Shown here one piece after another: positions 1-11,472 of a stretch of 64,000 nt of DNA. Source of the DNA: Bolinopsis microptera (taxonomy: Eukaryota > Ctenophora > Tentaculata > Lobata > Bolinopsidae); NCBI RefSeq assembly GCF_026151205.1, contig NC_087084.1, forward strand, positions 2,451,345 through 2,515,344. Direction: 5' to 3'. The notes under the pieces are model-generated. The model had not been told where the DNA came from and searched no databases. It was given only the letters and a program-made list of their open reading frames with translations. The position numbers and the translations under genes were made by a program. Positions within the stretch are counted from its first letter, which is position 1. Every line of letters begins with the position of its first letter.

Positions 1-1862
1 TGGAGCAACTCGTAGCTCCTTGAGCTGCGAAATGGCCTGCTGGACAGGTCACTGCTCCATCTAAGGTAGTTATAATGTAAGGTCATGTCGATCATATTTA
101 TAAATGAAAGGTATGTCATGTGTTTTACAATAAATAACATTACATGCCTTCTGTTCATAGTTGGTCCGTACGTACGTAAAAACAGCAGGGTACTCAAGGT
201 ACGACAAATTTGATTTAAGGTACGTAAAGCTTTAAAATTGTTTCACACGCACCAATTTTTTATTTGTCTACGGCTGAAGACAGTGAATCTGAGAATGATA
301 TGTCTGCATTGATTCCGCTTAATGTCTTTAACTTTATCTTGATGATAAATTGTACAATTTAAACTTTTTAAAGGTGTTTAAATCGTGTGAAAATAGCGTC
401 GAAAGTTGCGAAAGTACTTTAGGGTACTCTCGGGGTACTCTTGAGTACGGACTAACTATGCTTCTGTTAAGATATTAAGATGATAATATTAACAGTCTAA
501 ATAAGACCTTGAAAAGACTCACTTCTTCAGACTCAGGATAACAAGGTTACTACTTAGTAACTTAGGAACTAGTTAATTATACCTAGTAACTCAGTAACTC
601 ACCTTCTTCAGACTCAGGATAACTAGGTTACTACTTAGTAACTTAGTAACTAGTTAATTACCTAGTAACTTAGTAACTCACCTTCTTCAGACTCAGGATA
701 ACATTCATCTAGAGAAGCGGCACCGAGCCCCGCAGTGGTTTCACCTTCAGGACATGACGTACAGAACATGGCCCGACTTTCTGAGTAAGCCCCTTTAGCG
801 CACTTAGCGCATACTTCATCTCCAGCTGCGTTTCCAGAATAGTAAGTCCCCGGCGGGCAATCTAACAGGGATAGCACTTTATCAGATTATGTTAAACAGA
901 ATTATAGTGATTCGATTTGATCGGGTACTCCCAGTTTCAAATTCACTTGGAGATATTTTGAGATTTATTAGCTACCGCAAAGACACAAATAAAGTGTAAT
1001 AGTGATCAGTTATAGCGTAACGAAGGGCCCTGCCGACCCCGCGGCTGTGGGGGGGGGGGGGGGGGGGCGGCTCCATCTTAGGGGGGGGGGGGGGGGGGGG
1101 GGGCGCGGCCAAATCGTCGGACAATTTGAAAAAAACTTGACTAAGGTACTAGCAAAACTGCGCGTTTTGCTCTAGAAACGCACTTTTTTAGAGATTTTAC
1201 CGGCGTAAAATCTTTAAAAAATTTGTTTCAATTGGGGCGCCCAAAGGGGAGGGGGTGCCAACAGAGAAACGCTTTTTCAGCGGAAGAGGGGGGGGGGGGG
1301 GGGGGGTGCGGGGCCCGGGGGGCAACAGGCAACGTTACACCACTGATACTCTGATAGTGATCGAGGAGGATTAATTACTAATTATCAAAAACAGCTGGTA
1401 AATAATAATTGCGTCTTACCCGGATCACAAGACATTTGATCATCACTCGTTACCCAGCCATCAGTACAGTCATAACATATGTGATCGCCGCTAAAGGAAT
1501 CTGGAACTCGGAATATTGATTCAATATTATAATATGTTGTTGAATAATTCATTATAAACACAATTCTTTGTACTCTTTTGTTATTGTAGTTTACAAAATT
1601 CTGAAAATAACATAAACGAAGTCCTGAAGGATATGATCATTTGATAGAGATTCAAAGCGATCGATTGTAATTCCGTTAGACTTGAGATCTGAATGATTCG
1701 AATCTTCAAACTTAAATAAAATTGTATATTTCTTACCCACAAAAACAGCTTGATGCTTCGGGCAATCTGTCCAAGCTGAAAGAAAACTGTTACCATTTTG
1801 TTTCCTGACAAACTTTATTGTACAATTAATACTCAGAGATTTACAAAATAGAATATTCACAC
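1..1862 (-). CDS. Cysteine-rich protein with GCC2/GCC3 (ephrin-receptor-like) repeats, internal exons, partial
   Basis: Exons read on the minus strand. Exon 1420-1600 starts after TTTTCAG and ends at CCGG|GTAAGA; it contains GDHICYDCTDGW. Exon 682-861 (180 bases, phase 1 to 1) encodes CPPGTYYSGN followed by CAKCAKGAY and CTSCPEGETTAG, the typical spacing of the GCC2/GCC3 cysteine repeat. Exon 1-60 starts after CCTTAG, reads TCPAGHFAAQG and runs off the window. Phases agree across both joins. Upstream, 1601-1862 is open in a frame containing INCTIKFVRKQNG, probably a beta-rich extracellular segment, but its junction to the 1420-1600 exon is in another frame and I could not resolve it: a small indel, a short intron or an assembly error. 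Family knowledge: such repeats occur in secreted or membrane extracellular proteins (Eph receptors, SCUBE-like proteins). Neither the N- nor the C-terminus is visible, so the exact protein is unknown. The donor after exon 682-861 lies in a tandem duplication. Confidence 0.8.
519..704 (-). repeat. About 80-bp tandem repeat duplicating an exon end and its 5' splice site
   Basis: The last bases of exon 682-861 plus its donor (minus strand CTGAAGAAG|GTGAGTTACT) recur near 600 and, slightly changed (AAG|TGAGT), near 520. Period is about 80 bp, and the spacer is built of variants of GTTACTAAGTTACTAG. Reading past the true donor meets an in-frame TAG within a few codons, so use of the downstream copy would truncate the protein. 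Confidence 0.85.
1005..1347. mobile_element. G-rich MITE-like element, copy 1
   Basis: The segment opens with AGCGTAACGAAGGGCC and closes with GGCAACGTTACACCACT, imperfect inverted ends. It contains two G-runs of more than 20 and one of about 18, plus the block TTAGAGATTTTACCGGCGTA. That block, GCTTTTTCAGCGG and CAACAGGCAACGT recur at 61899-62125. No coding capacity. It lies in an intron of the GCC2-type gene. Long G-runs may be length-uncertain in the assembly. Confidence 0.6.
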
Positions 1863-3240
1863 CTAATATTACCCTACCTTATATTGGGTCAGACATTACC
1901 ATGGCAATTTGACTTTAAATCGTTTAATCCGTTTTTCAAAAATATCTAAAACCTATAATAATAAAACCTATAATAATAATAATGCTTCGTAACCTGATGC
2001 TGTTTCTGTAAGATGGGCGATCAGGATAACGACCACTGCACGGCTCAGCATGATCATAGAGCTGTAAACAGTTATAAAGTGATGTTTCTATAATAATATT
2101 ATTAACTGCCTTTTCCCGTTTTCTGACAAAAGTGCTTAAAGACGACTTAAAAATGCAAGGTTTTGAAGCATAATATGTTTGACACATTTATAACAAACTT
2201 TGGCATTTTAAGCTGTTTCAAAAGGGGGTTTGAGGGAGCCAGCCTTTAAGCACATCTGTCAGAAAACGGCAGCATTTTAGGATGCATCAACAATATACTA
2301 ACAGTCACATTTGATAAGATAAATTTGCTGTTAGCTGCATATAGGTATAACTAATATCAATTATATTTCTAATGATGATTGTGCGTACTACGATCCATAA
2401 AATTTGTGGATAATTTGTGGATAAAAAATGAAAAGTATTCAGCAACATTGGATAGACACACTTGAAGACTAAAATAATGGTTATAGGATAATATTTTAAA
2501 GTAACGAAAAATATCATGCAAATCTCCTCCTAACATTCGATTCAAACACCTAATTAATTAAATACCTGGTTACTAGTTTGTCAATTCCGTAAATAAGCAA
2601 AACATTACCGTGTAGACAGGCTTTTAATTGACAAAAAGGAATTCGAAAAGAGCTTTCCAATATTCTGGCCAGTTGTCTAAAAATAACATTTGGAACATAC
2701 CCGCAAAAGAATTGTTTTACATGACACAGTCTGTATGTAAATAAAAATCTATTTTCGTTCGTCTTTACACACGTTTTATAAGGGCCGGGCTTGACTGTAT
2801 GTATATTGGATTCCAAAAGTGAATATTTCAATAGCTTAACTAAGTTACGCTGTAAAGTATACTTAACTGCCAACGTACCACACAAGCTGAAGTTCCTATA
2901 GTTCATGGTAACATTGTACTAGGTCACATCCATATTTGTCGCAAAAGAGAACCGCTTGAAGTTCTGATCTGTAGTCATCGAATTAAGTGTGCAGTGTCTG
3001 GACTCAGCTTACAAGGTTGATTTAATCACTAGAGAAAATCTTAAATAGCGCAGAGGAGAGTGAGCAAGAATAAGTCAATTACAATTTGACACGACATTGA
3101 AAAAGATGGAGCTGAAAGCACCCGGATTTATTTTAACTGTAATAATTCGTTTTTTGCAAGATAATCATATTGAATAAATTGCCAAAAATGTTCCGGCTAT
3201 ACCTTCGTATATAGGTTATAACACGTACAGAAAACGAAGG
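1863..3240. other. Gap: no confident gene; possible upstream exons of the GCC2-type gene
   Basis: Minus-strand open frames at 1936-2187 and 2550-2906 contain several cysteines (for example NCLQLYDHAEPCSG), but I find no splice pair whose phase joins them to the exon at 1862, and codon composition is uninformative. A block at 1880-1935 (GGGTCAGACATTACC then GCAATTTGACTTT) resembles 13075-13140. Near 2100-2280 two diverged inverted copies of CTGACAAAAGTGCTTAAAG occur. Confidence 0.4.
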
Positions 3241-3425
3241 TAACAAAACTTTGGGGTGCATAAATTTTACCGCGAGATATTTGAGCATGGAATTTGTGGC
3301 CAATTTTGTATTTCTTGATACTGCAGTCAAAAGGCCATAAAAGCATTCGACATAAAAAAATTGTTCTTTGATATATATCTCTAACAGTTTTTACAGAATT
3401 TCGTGTTAAACTTTTTCCGTGAAAA
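3240..3425 (+). repeat. Dispersed repeat, copy A1
   Basis: About 180 bp resembling 12747-12920 in the same orientation. Shared blocks in order: CTTTGGGGTGC/CTTGGGGTACC, TGGCCAATTTT, GGCCATAAAAGCATT, ACAGTTTTTACAGAATTTCG. Both copies lie a similar distance from copies of another block (1880-1935 and 13075-13140), suggesting an old, larger dispersed element. The overlapping minus-strand open frame has no recognisable domain. Confidence 0.55.
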
Positions 3426-4970
3426 TCGTGAGAGATATACCACTGAAAATGTAAAGTTGATGTCATATTATGTATGAATGTATAACTTTTTTTTAACTTC
3501 AAAAAACTATATAATATATCGAATTGTTTTATGTGTAGTAGGATAGCTGTGTTGATTACTGCAAGATAAATTGTAAATGATAGGTATGCACTAAAATTCA
3601 AGTGAAGAATGAGTCTAGCGAACTCGATCCACATGTTAGTCAGGCAGTGGCTCACACTCTGAAGTCTGATGACATCTCTCTTTTGGAGATTTTCGGACTC
3701 ACTGACTACCTATAGTTGAGTGTGTACCACAACATATAGTGTACCACAACCTAGCTGCCTAAACGTTCGGACCCCCCGTCCTATGTGGCAAGCCTGCTCA
3801 CTGAACAAAACAAAGAAAAGAAAGCAAATCACTATGTACCCAACATTTATCAATTATCAATAAATATAATAGACATGGCACGAAAACGTTTACAATTCAG
3901 ACAGACCCCGCGGATCTAACTCAAGACATCACTGAGTGCCCCCAGTTTTCCCATGACAACGGAATACAATTCAACTTGTTTTGATAATAATAAAGTTTAT
4001 TTTATAACCCGGGTCATCCCGCTAATTCTCACTCAAAAACCCGGACAAATCATATAAATCTTGAGGCCAAATTGTCTAATGTCTAATATCTTCCTACGGT
4101 GTGATACCCATACTATGAATATTTTATTATATTATTATATTATATATTATAAAGAACGGTTTGACTGTAGAATATGATTCTTTTTCATTTCTGTAGAATT
4201 TCCAACTGGGCAGAGGATCGAATCATTGTATTTCCATTCTAATTATAGACCTACGTATTCATGAACTGCAACTTCTCGGCGCCTTTACTATCAGACAAAT
4301 CCTTTTCATTGATGTAAAAATTAATCGGACTGCATGTACTTTTTCCTGGACCTATTCAAAATTACTATTGAGAAATAGAAGGTTCGTCTGCAATATGTGT
4401 AACGAAGATATATAGTATATATAGATCGAAACAGCTATTTTCTAAAGAGTGTCTGTTTCATATCCGGCCTAAAAATAATATACGGATAAATTTTAGCGTA
4501 ATTTGATCACAAATTATGATTGTAACAATTTTTACTTATTCATATTGTATGATCATGTTTTTATCGAGACATATTTCTAAGAAACAATTAAGAATTCATT
4601 ATTAAATTAGACTTAATTATAATACCTCATTATCATCATAATTTGCAAAATGATCACACAAATCCTAATGTGCGAGCGAGAAAGTGTTTGAGATCATCAT
4701 AAGATTTTAAAATAACATCCTGCAATAACTGGAGCCACTGTAACTAGCGTGTACCAGGTACCTGTTAAACGATGAATATTTTGAATACATTGCTAAACAA
4801 CAGGCTACAAGCAGCCAAAAGTGAATTTATTAATTCCTCAGAGTAACTTTTAGTAGTTGATCAATTTCGTGCTCAATCATGCTATTAATAACTTAATAAA
4901 ATCATGATAGCTACTATTGAAGACGTTATAAAAGACGTTAAACCGATGCGGGTATAGTACTTAGTAATAA
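3426..4970. other. Gap: AT-rich non-coding
   Basis: I see no exon with convincing splice sites or domain signature. The stretch is AT-rich, with an ATTATATTATATATTAT tract near 4125-4150. A minus-strand open frame at 3197-3655 is mostly hydrophobic low-complexity and overlaps the dispersed repeat. Confidence 0.5.
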
Positions 4971-5096
4971 TTGACGAAAAATTGATAAAAACAGGAAGAT
5001 CTAAATAAAAGTTGACGACAAGTTGATAAAAACAGGAAGATCTAAATAAAATTTGTCGAGAAGTTGATAAAAGCGGGAAGATTTAAATAAAAGTTT
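4971..5096. repeat. Three-copy 41-bp tandem repeat
   Basis: Three adjacent units each contain AGTTGATAAAAACAGGAAG followed by ATCTAAATAAAA or a close variant. The unit length is about 41 bp. The open frame on the minus strand here is a by-product of the repeat. Confidence 0.85.
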
Positions 5097-6100
5097 AAAA
5101 AACAGGTTTGAATAATCCTCATGGACATGATTACAAGGAAAAAAAAATATTATGAAGATCAGGATTAAAACGTCTAACAACAAACGGTAATGTAACTGTA
5201 CAAGAGACATCATTAGTAACCAGAGGCCAGCGCGCCCTAAATGATTTAGGCGGGGCCACAAAAACACAATAGCGGAGACAGGCCACTGTCTCCTCTATAG
5301 TAAAACACAGTAAAAGCGATCCAGATAATCAAGTTACAGTCAGTTAGGGTGGATGTCAAGTGGAAGCCGACTAGAAATCACACATTATCCTGCACAGAGA
5401 TCCTGTAGCAGACTCATAGGAAGTAAATTAACCACCTTATTATCCCGGCTACGGAGACTTGTTAAGATAATGAAATATTTCTAGTCACTGACTCGGACCA
5501 CTAACGAGCTCCAAACAACATTTCACGGCTACTTCCAGGTGCTAGTTGCTTCATGTGTGAAGGAGCTGTTTGGAAATCATACGGAAGTACTTGGAGAGCT
5601 GAGTGATTTGTAGGCGGAAGATTGTAGGTTATTTTTCTGGAAGAGTTGAGAGTTAAAGAGACGGATCTACATGATATTTTAACGTAACACGATATCTCCG
5701 TAAAATATGAGAATATCCAGATTTCAGTTCAAACTTAACTTAATGAAAAATAACGATCCAATCACCAATGTAATTTTAATACAGCATAGTCTTTTTCCCC
5801 ACACTACAAATTTATACCCAGCCAATAGACATAAGATAACGAGATATTCATAATTCAAGCACACATTATTTCTGCCAAAATCTTCGCAACAATAAATCAC
5901 AACGTTATTAAGAAATGAGAAATATAATGCCACGGTTAAGGATAAGTTTTCTGCAGTAAAAGAGTGTTAGTTAGGCGGTAACACCAGTGAAGTGAGAACT
6001 TTGCTAAAATATTTGTCCCGTTTTGCACGTACTGCAGCTCCCTCGCAACTTTTAAACACTTTTAGAGGGATTATATGATAATGGGTTTGGTTGGGATGAT
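5097..6100. other. Gap: no gene seen
   Basis: Unique AT-rich sequence. The short minus-strand open frame at 5724-5933 has no recognisable domain or splice context. Confidence 0.4.
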
Positions 6101-6104
6101 CCCA

Positions 6105-6153
6105 ATGCTTTATTGGAACCTGATCCCAATGGGATCAGGTTCCAATAAAGCAT
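6105..6153. repeat. Perfect 24-bp inverted repeat with 1-base loop
   Basis: Left arm 6105-6128 (ATGCTTTATTGGAACC then TGATCCCA) and right arm 6130-6153 are exact reverse complements with a single A between. C6103/G6155 and C6102/G6156 also pair after one mismatch. It could extrude as a cruciform or fold as RNA. Confidence 0.95.
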
Positions 6154-6279
6154 CGGAAACATTGATCTTTTGTTATCAAACTCAATTACAATTAGATCTT
6201 ACTAATACTATCTTTTAACAAGGTTTTACGACCCAGCAGAGTAGTAGATCATAATGGTACTTAGAATTATGTCTGGTAG

Positions 6280-6770
6280 CACTCCCTTAAACGCACTAAG
6301 CCATATCACTGACACGACAGATATCTAGTATCAAAGATGGAGCAGCTAGAATGCAAGCGTACTTCAGCCGGTTTTTACAAGTACAACTCCTGGTGCAAAC
6401 AACACTGAAGCACTGAATACGGAGACTTACTGCAAACCATAATTTACATTATCCCCAGCGAGACTATCAGATGCTTAGTGCTTCCCACAATCTGGGTCCC
6501 ACCTCTGGGAAAAAAGGGACGATAATTATAATTATATAATTATATAATTATAGATCAAACCACCATGAATAAACAATTCATCATAGATCTTCAAATACCG
6601 GTTCGAATAGAGAAATCTATCAAAACCGACCAATATACTGGAATGTTACTTTACCTTAACAACTCCTGGCGCAAAGATCAACACTGCAAATACAAAGACT
6701 TAGGTACTGCAAAACATCATAGACAATACCCCCAGCGAGGCAATCACCCAGAATCTGGGTCCTAGATGGG
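6280..6770. repeat. Diverged two-unit repeat, about 290-bp period
   Basis: CAACTCCTGGTGCAAAC with downstream CCCCAGCGAG and CAGAATCTGGGTCC-like blocks occurs near 6385-6500 and again near 6660-6760. The short plus-strand open frame at 6565-6765 lies in this repeat and is not credible as a gene. Confidence 0.5.
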
Positions 6771-6987
6771 TCACGAACAGACTCCGGACGTGGGGTTGGA
6801 TACATATCACCAATGATAACTATAATTTACTACACTAGACTAACAATCTTCAAAAATTCCTGACTTTTGCACTGTCTATCACACAGATCTAACAGCAATA
6901 ATAGGGAAGCTTGTAAATACTTCTCACCTTATTCAAAAAATAACATCATCATACGGAATTGGATACTCTCGGAGATCCGATGGATAT

Positions 6988-7065
6988 TACTGGGCCGCGC
7001 TCAGCCTGTCATTCCGCCGAATCTCTATGTTTATGAACATGATAGCCTGAGGTCCCCAGGTAAGA
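6988..7065 (+). repeat. Dispersed repeat, inverted relative to 60816-60904
   Basis: GGCCGCGCTCAGCCTGTCAT, then CGCCGAATCTCTA, then ATGAACATGATAGCCTGAGG match the reverse complement of 60816-60904 with small gaps. This is a shared transposable-element fragment. Confidence 0.75.
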
Positions 7066-9560
7066 TGGATATAGCGGCACACACTGGATTGTGGGGAACT
7101 CAAAAATCAAATAAACTGAAAAAAAGCATAAAAGTTCTATTAACTGGTCAACATATTACCAATAGTTTTCACAAAGTAAACGGACGTTGCGCAATAACAA
7201 ATAGGATTATGCTATTTTAAGATTTCCGTTGTCGATCGCATCATTGTTAGAAAAATCTGTAAAGTCTCACGGAATTCTGCAGAGACGATTAATGATGTAA
7301 TTTTGACAACAATTGTCATGATACGAGACAATGCCATTTGAAAATAAACAAATTATATCTTTCTACAAGTATGCAGTATGATCTAATCAGCTTAACCAAG
7401 GTATCTGATAAGATCTTTAGTCAAGGAAACCTTGTCCAGGGAAAGTGTACTGCGTTATTGAAGAAGATTAAACCTGGCAGTGGCACAGAACAAAAAAAAA
7501 CTTAGGTGAGTCAGGAATCAGGATCCGATGTAGTGATGCCATTTTGTTTAAACATATCCGGTAATCATATTTGCCCAATTTCCTAGTTGGTAGTCGGTTA
7601 TATTCATTTAAAAAAACTTTAGTGGGTAAAACCGACACCGGAAACTCGATTGGTCATGCCCTTGAAAAATTACATAGAAGCCGGATAAAATTGCTAGTTA
7701 TAATTTGATGAGAACTGTGAACGTATAAGGTAAAGTTTGATGACGTAACAGAATCCGACAAGCCGGTAATGTCGTCAATGGTTCCAATGGAATAACCTAC
7801 TATACATATAATAGCGTTTACCGAACTATTTTATTCGATCAATACATGCCATTACTAACATCGTTGATCGCCATTAAAAGATTTAAGAAACAAATCTTCA
7901 GATTACTCAATGAAATAGTTTTATACAGCTTAATTTGTGGGATCTACGCAGTATCATTGGTAGGATTGGTTCAAAGGGTGCCGTGTGCTTTTACAACCTT
8001 CATATTTGTCATATACAATATACACAAAGCTGGAATTATATTTGTACGGCTTAGAAATCAGCATGCACCCTCTCCACCGAACTGAGATGATGGATCCGGC
8101 AGCGTCTGACAAAAATTATAGCTGATCTGAAACATATTTCATTCTTTTAAATGTTCTCATAGAAATAAAAATGTCCTTCGAAGCGGTCTTTGAATTTCTG
8201 TTCCGTTCGTTCCGCGGAACAAATTTTGACGAAAGTCGATTACCTCGAGATCCTATAACTATAATACAATAAGTAATAAGTGCTACACGTTGTATAAAGC
8301 CTCTCTCCGGCCGGCGCGCGAAAAGGGGTTAGGTACAACATGTATCAACGAGATCCTACTATACGATTTTCTTGCAAATAATAAAATTGCTATGAGACGG
8401 ATAATCTGTGCAAGTTTGAGCGAATTTGCTAACTTTTAGATATCACTTCAAACACAAGAAAATATTTCAAATTCAAATCGGTGGTCGGTTCGCACCGGTT
8501 CGCAAGTTTATAATTATATTTGGAGATCCTACTAATTAGTAATTACTATACGATTTTCTTGAAACTTTGCAGATAGTATTAGTAAGATGTGGAGATCTGT
8601 GCTCAGTGCTACTGAGAATAAGTATAACATGCAATTGCGTGAAAACTGGCACTATAATAATAGCAGTCATCTGTTTTTAAATACTGAATCTATTCTGACA
8701 GTTGAAGTTGCATTTTTTACCAGTTATACTGACCATGTGATTTATTTTGACAGTCGTGATACCCATCCCCTACTTTAGAATATACTCGAATACATTTTGT
8801 GACAGGGATTGGGAAGGAAGGAAATAGATCCGTGACCGAAATTCCGTAACTTTATTAAAAAGCATCATTCTTATAGCACAGAAGCGTTATGTGCTATAAT
8901 ATATAATGCGCCAAAAGCACTGGACCGAATTTACTTCAGCACATGACAATGACAGCCATTGGTTTCTAGCTGAGTAGCAGTAAGTAGTAACCAATCTATC
9001 TAGAAAGTTAAACTTAAAAGGAATAATAGTTCTGATCGGTGCGCCTTATATTGGGGTTTTAATATTCAATTTATTTATATAAATTTAATCGTTAAAAAAT
9101 GTAAACACGCAATTTTATCATTTAGTTAAAAAAGAGCGGAAAAAACATGAATAAACGTTCCTCAATTAGTAATTTACCGAGTTGTGGCACATTATAGTCG
9201 GGTGACTCTTTTTGTTTTTATAAACAACTAAAAGTTTTAACACTACCTATTTAGCTACTACTCGTGATTGTAGCAGTTCTTTTCGAAAATTTTAGAGAGA
9301 TCACATATAATGGCTTTTTACAGTCCTTGGATACAATTTGCCCGCATGGCTTATAATAGTAATTATACTGATATAATATTTGCTAAATGTCGTATCGAAC
9401 TTTTGAAAAAAAGCGCGATTTAAAATGCGCAATGTAAAAGTAAAAATGGTGGTTGTTAAAACATTACCGCAAAAAAGGGTTTCACGACTCGAAATTTTGT
9501 TGATGTATATAATAAATGTATTCTTTTGAGAGATCTGCTCAAGTCACTAGCTAGACCTAA
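7066..9560. other. Gap: AT-rich non-coding with diverged small repeats
   Basis: GAGATCCTACTA...CTATACGATTTTCTTG appears near 8348-8375 and again near 8523-8558. An open frame at 7846-8085 encodes a hydrophobic segment but shows no splice sites or family signature. Nothing else is supportable. Confidence 0.4.
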
Positions 9561-9564
9561 AGTT

Positions 9565-9683
9565 CGAATAAAGTCCGATAACGTAGTTAAATTAAATACT
9601 GATCGTTCATTTAAATGTCCGTTCAAAATTATGTCCGTCCACGCAATGTCCGGTAAAATAACGTCCGATAAGGTATATTTGAG
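9565..9683. mobile_element. Possible truncated member of the TACCTTATCGGAC MITE family
   Basis: The right end GTCCGATAAGGTATA and repeated GTCCG blocks match the terminal repeats of the element at 23847-23985. No intact left terminus is seen here. Confidence 0.4.
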
Positions 9684-9803
9684 TTATATACATGGTCACT
9701 CCCTCAGAAGCTCGTGGAATTGGGAATTGTACATAATTGCAATGATTGTCGTGAGCCCACACAACTGATAATTAATAGTAATACAAGGTATAATAGAACA
9801 GTG

Positions 9804-10317
9804 AAAACTGGTATATCTGTTTTTGATAGTTTTGAGATAAATGTATTTTACTGATTTATAAGATTCTATATCATGTGTAAAACACACTTCTAAAAAATGG
9901 TATATCTGTCTATATACCATTTTTAAAACTAGAATTATTCCAAACTGGTATATCTCACGATATACCATTTTTTCTATACTATTAACAATAAAATAATTTG
10001 ACTGAGAATGGTATATCTGAAGATATACCATTTGGGTTGGCTAAAGTCTATAAAATGTGTATAGATATACCGGTTTTATAGAAGATAAGTTTCTTGAAGG
10101 TGGTATATCTGCAGATATACCATTTTGTTTTCATGATTGTTAAAAGCTGAAACGGTATATTGTAACGTATACCAGTTTTGGAAAAATAAAATTTCACTTT
10201 TTTTCAAAAATTTCTTCAAAATTGTTCAAAAAAAGTTCCAAAGATGCACCTGTTCACCCTGAAGACTATGTGCTACCTGCGCAAAATTGGTATATGTTCA
10301 GATATACCAGTTTTGCA
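9804..10317. repeat. Cluster of TGGTATATC...GATATACCA palindromes
   Basis: Six short hairpins lie at about 9894-9924, 9942-9971, 10007-10033, 10100-10127, 10151-10180 and 10282-10316, with half-sites near 9804-9824 and 10063-10077. The core is TGGTATATC, 2-6 variable bases, then GATATACCA, usually flanked by A-runs on the left and T-runs on the right. The intervening DNA is unrelated between sites. The last is the longest (GCAAAATTGGTATAT ... ATATACCAGTTTTGC). Confidence 0.9.
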
Positions 10318-10589
10318 TGTGGTCCCTCAAATACAAATATCACCCTCACGAAAAAGACGGTTCAGTTGGGGGTGTTAATATTTACTTGTTAACAAAACAT
10401 TGTTAATGTTACTAAAATACAATACTTTACACTGTTATAGCGTTCGCAGTAGTTTCCTTACATCTCAGGCAGAGGTTATAGCCGCGTGCCCATTAACATA
10501 TTATAGTATTATTGAGATATTCTTGTTATATTTCAGTTTTTAGCTAGGTCGAGTAGCCAATAAATTATTTCGCATATTTAGTAATAATC

Positions 10590-10700
10590 AAGGATCTGCT
10601 TGTAGGTTTACAACCTACCAGGACGCGCGCCGAGTTGGACTCGTCGACGTCCAATATATGGAACAGATATTTTACGAGTATCACCCGTTAAGGATCTGCT
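10590..10700 (+). mobile_element. 89-bp non-autonomous element with 11-bp target duplication, copy 1
   Basis: AAGGATCTGCT at 10590-10600 and 10690-10700 flanks an 89-bp insert (10601-10689) starting TGTAGGTTTACAACCTACC and ending TATCACCCGTT. The insert holds two hairpins: GTAGGTT-TACAACCTAC-type at its start, and TTGGAC...GTCCAA around TCGTCGAC. A near-identical copy is at 58343-58432. No coding capacity and no A-tail. The host site itself contains a repeated AGTAATAATCAA(G/A)GATCTGC, so the direct repeat could partly be host-derived. Confidence 0.7.
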
Positions 10701-10879
10701 AAAGTAATAATCAAAGATCTGCGAATATGCCCGTAGACACGTCTTTCGCTCCGAGGTTTGAGACCTGGAACAGCTCAAGGGACCCCTCAGAAACAAATTT
10801 GGCTTGGGTAGACTTTCTGAATATGGGGTAGTTTTGCGCAATTGACAACGCCCTTTTTTGGCGCTTTTGCGATATCAAA

Positions 10880-11155
10880 ACCCACATATCTCAACTTCTG
10901 ATTGGAGAAAAGAAATCAACTTCGGTATGAAAATGGTCAGAATCAACATATTTAGGGAGGTATAACATGATTTCGAAGTCCTCACACTTAAGTTTGATGA
11001 GTTATATGACCACACCCTTTTGCGGTCTCGCGAGTAACAATTATCACACTTATTTCAGGATATCTCAGCTTCTAATTGGAGCTAAACGCTCATATTGGGC
11101 ATTGAAATGGTCAGAATCATCACATTGAGTGAGGTAGAGTATGGTTATAAAGTCT
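10880..11155 (+). repeat. Two diverged tandem units, about 170-bp period
   Basis: ATATCTCAACTTCTGATTGG...AAAATGGTCAGAATCA at 10886-10945 recurs as ATATCTCAGCTTCTAATTGG...GAAATGGTCAGAATCA at 11060-11118, each followed by AGGTA and AAGTC blocks. It ends about 320 bp before the sphingomyelinase-D-like start codon. Confidence 0.7.
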
Positions 11156-11472
11156 ACAGACTTCAGGTTGTTCAGTTATTAGGTCAAACCCTACTTTATT
11201 TATTTTACAGTGTTCACTACTTCGGTCACTAATTGGCATGTCGTCAAGATGTATAGTTCACATAACTTTCCTATAATTACATACGCACTTAACTCATGGG
11301 GTATCTTAACTCATTGTGTCTAGTGTCTTTTATTTGTTTGTGAACTATATATTTATAATTATCTGATCTTATTCTTCGTTATTTGCCTCAACACAATATG
11401 TTTTGCTTCATGTTTGTTCAGTATAATCCCATACATAGGAATTTATCATGTGAATCTCAGTACATGTGATTA

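Noticed and set aside
10601..10689. Possible hammerhead ribozyme on the minus strand (GACGAGTCC...GCGCGTCCTGG)
   Set aside because: Resembles the stem II and cleavage region, but the essential GAAA core and the pairing stem I partner are missing in both copies.
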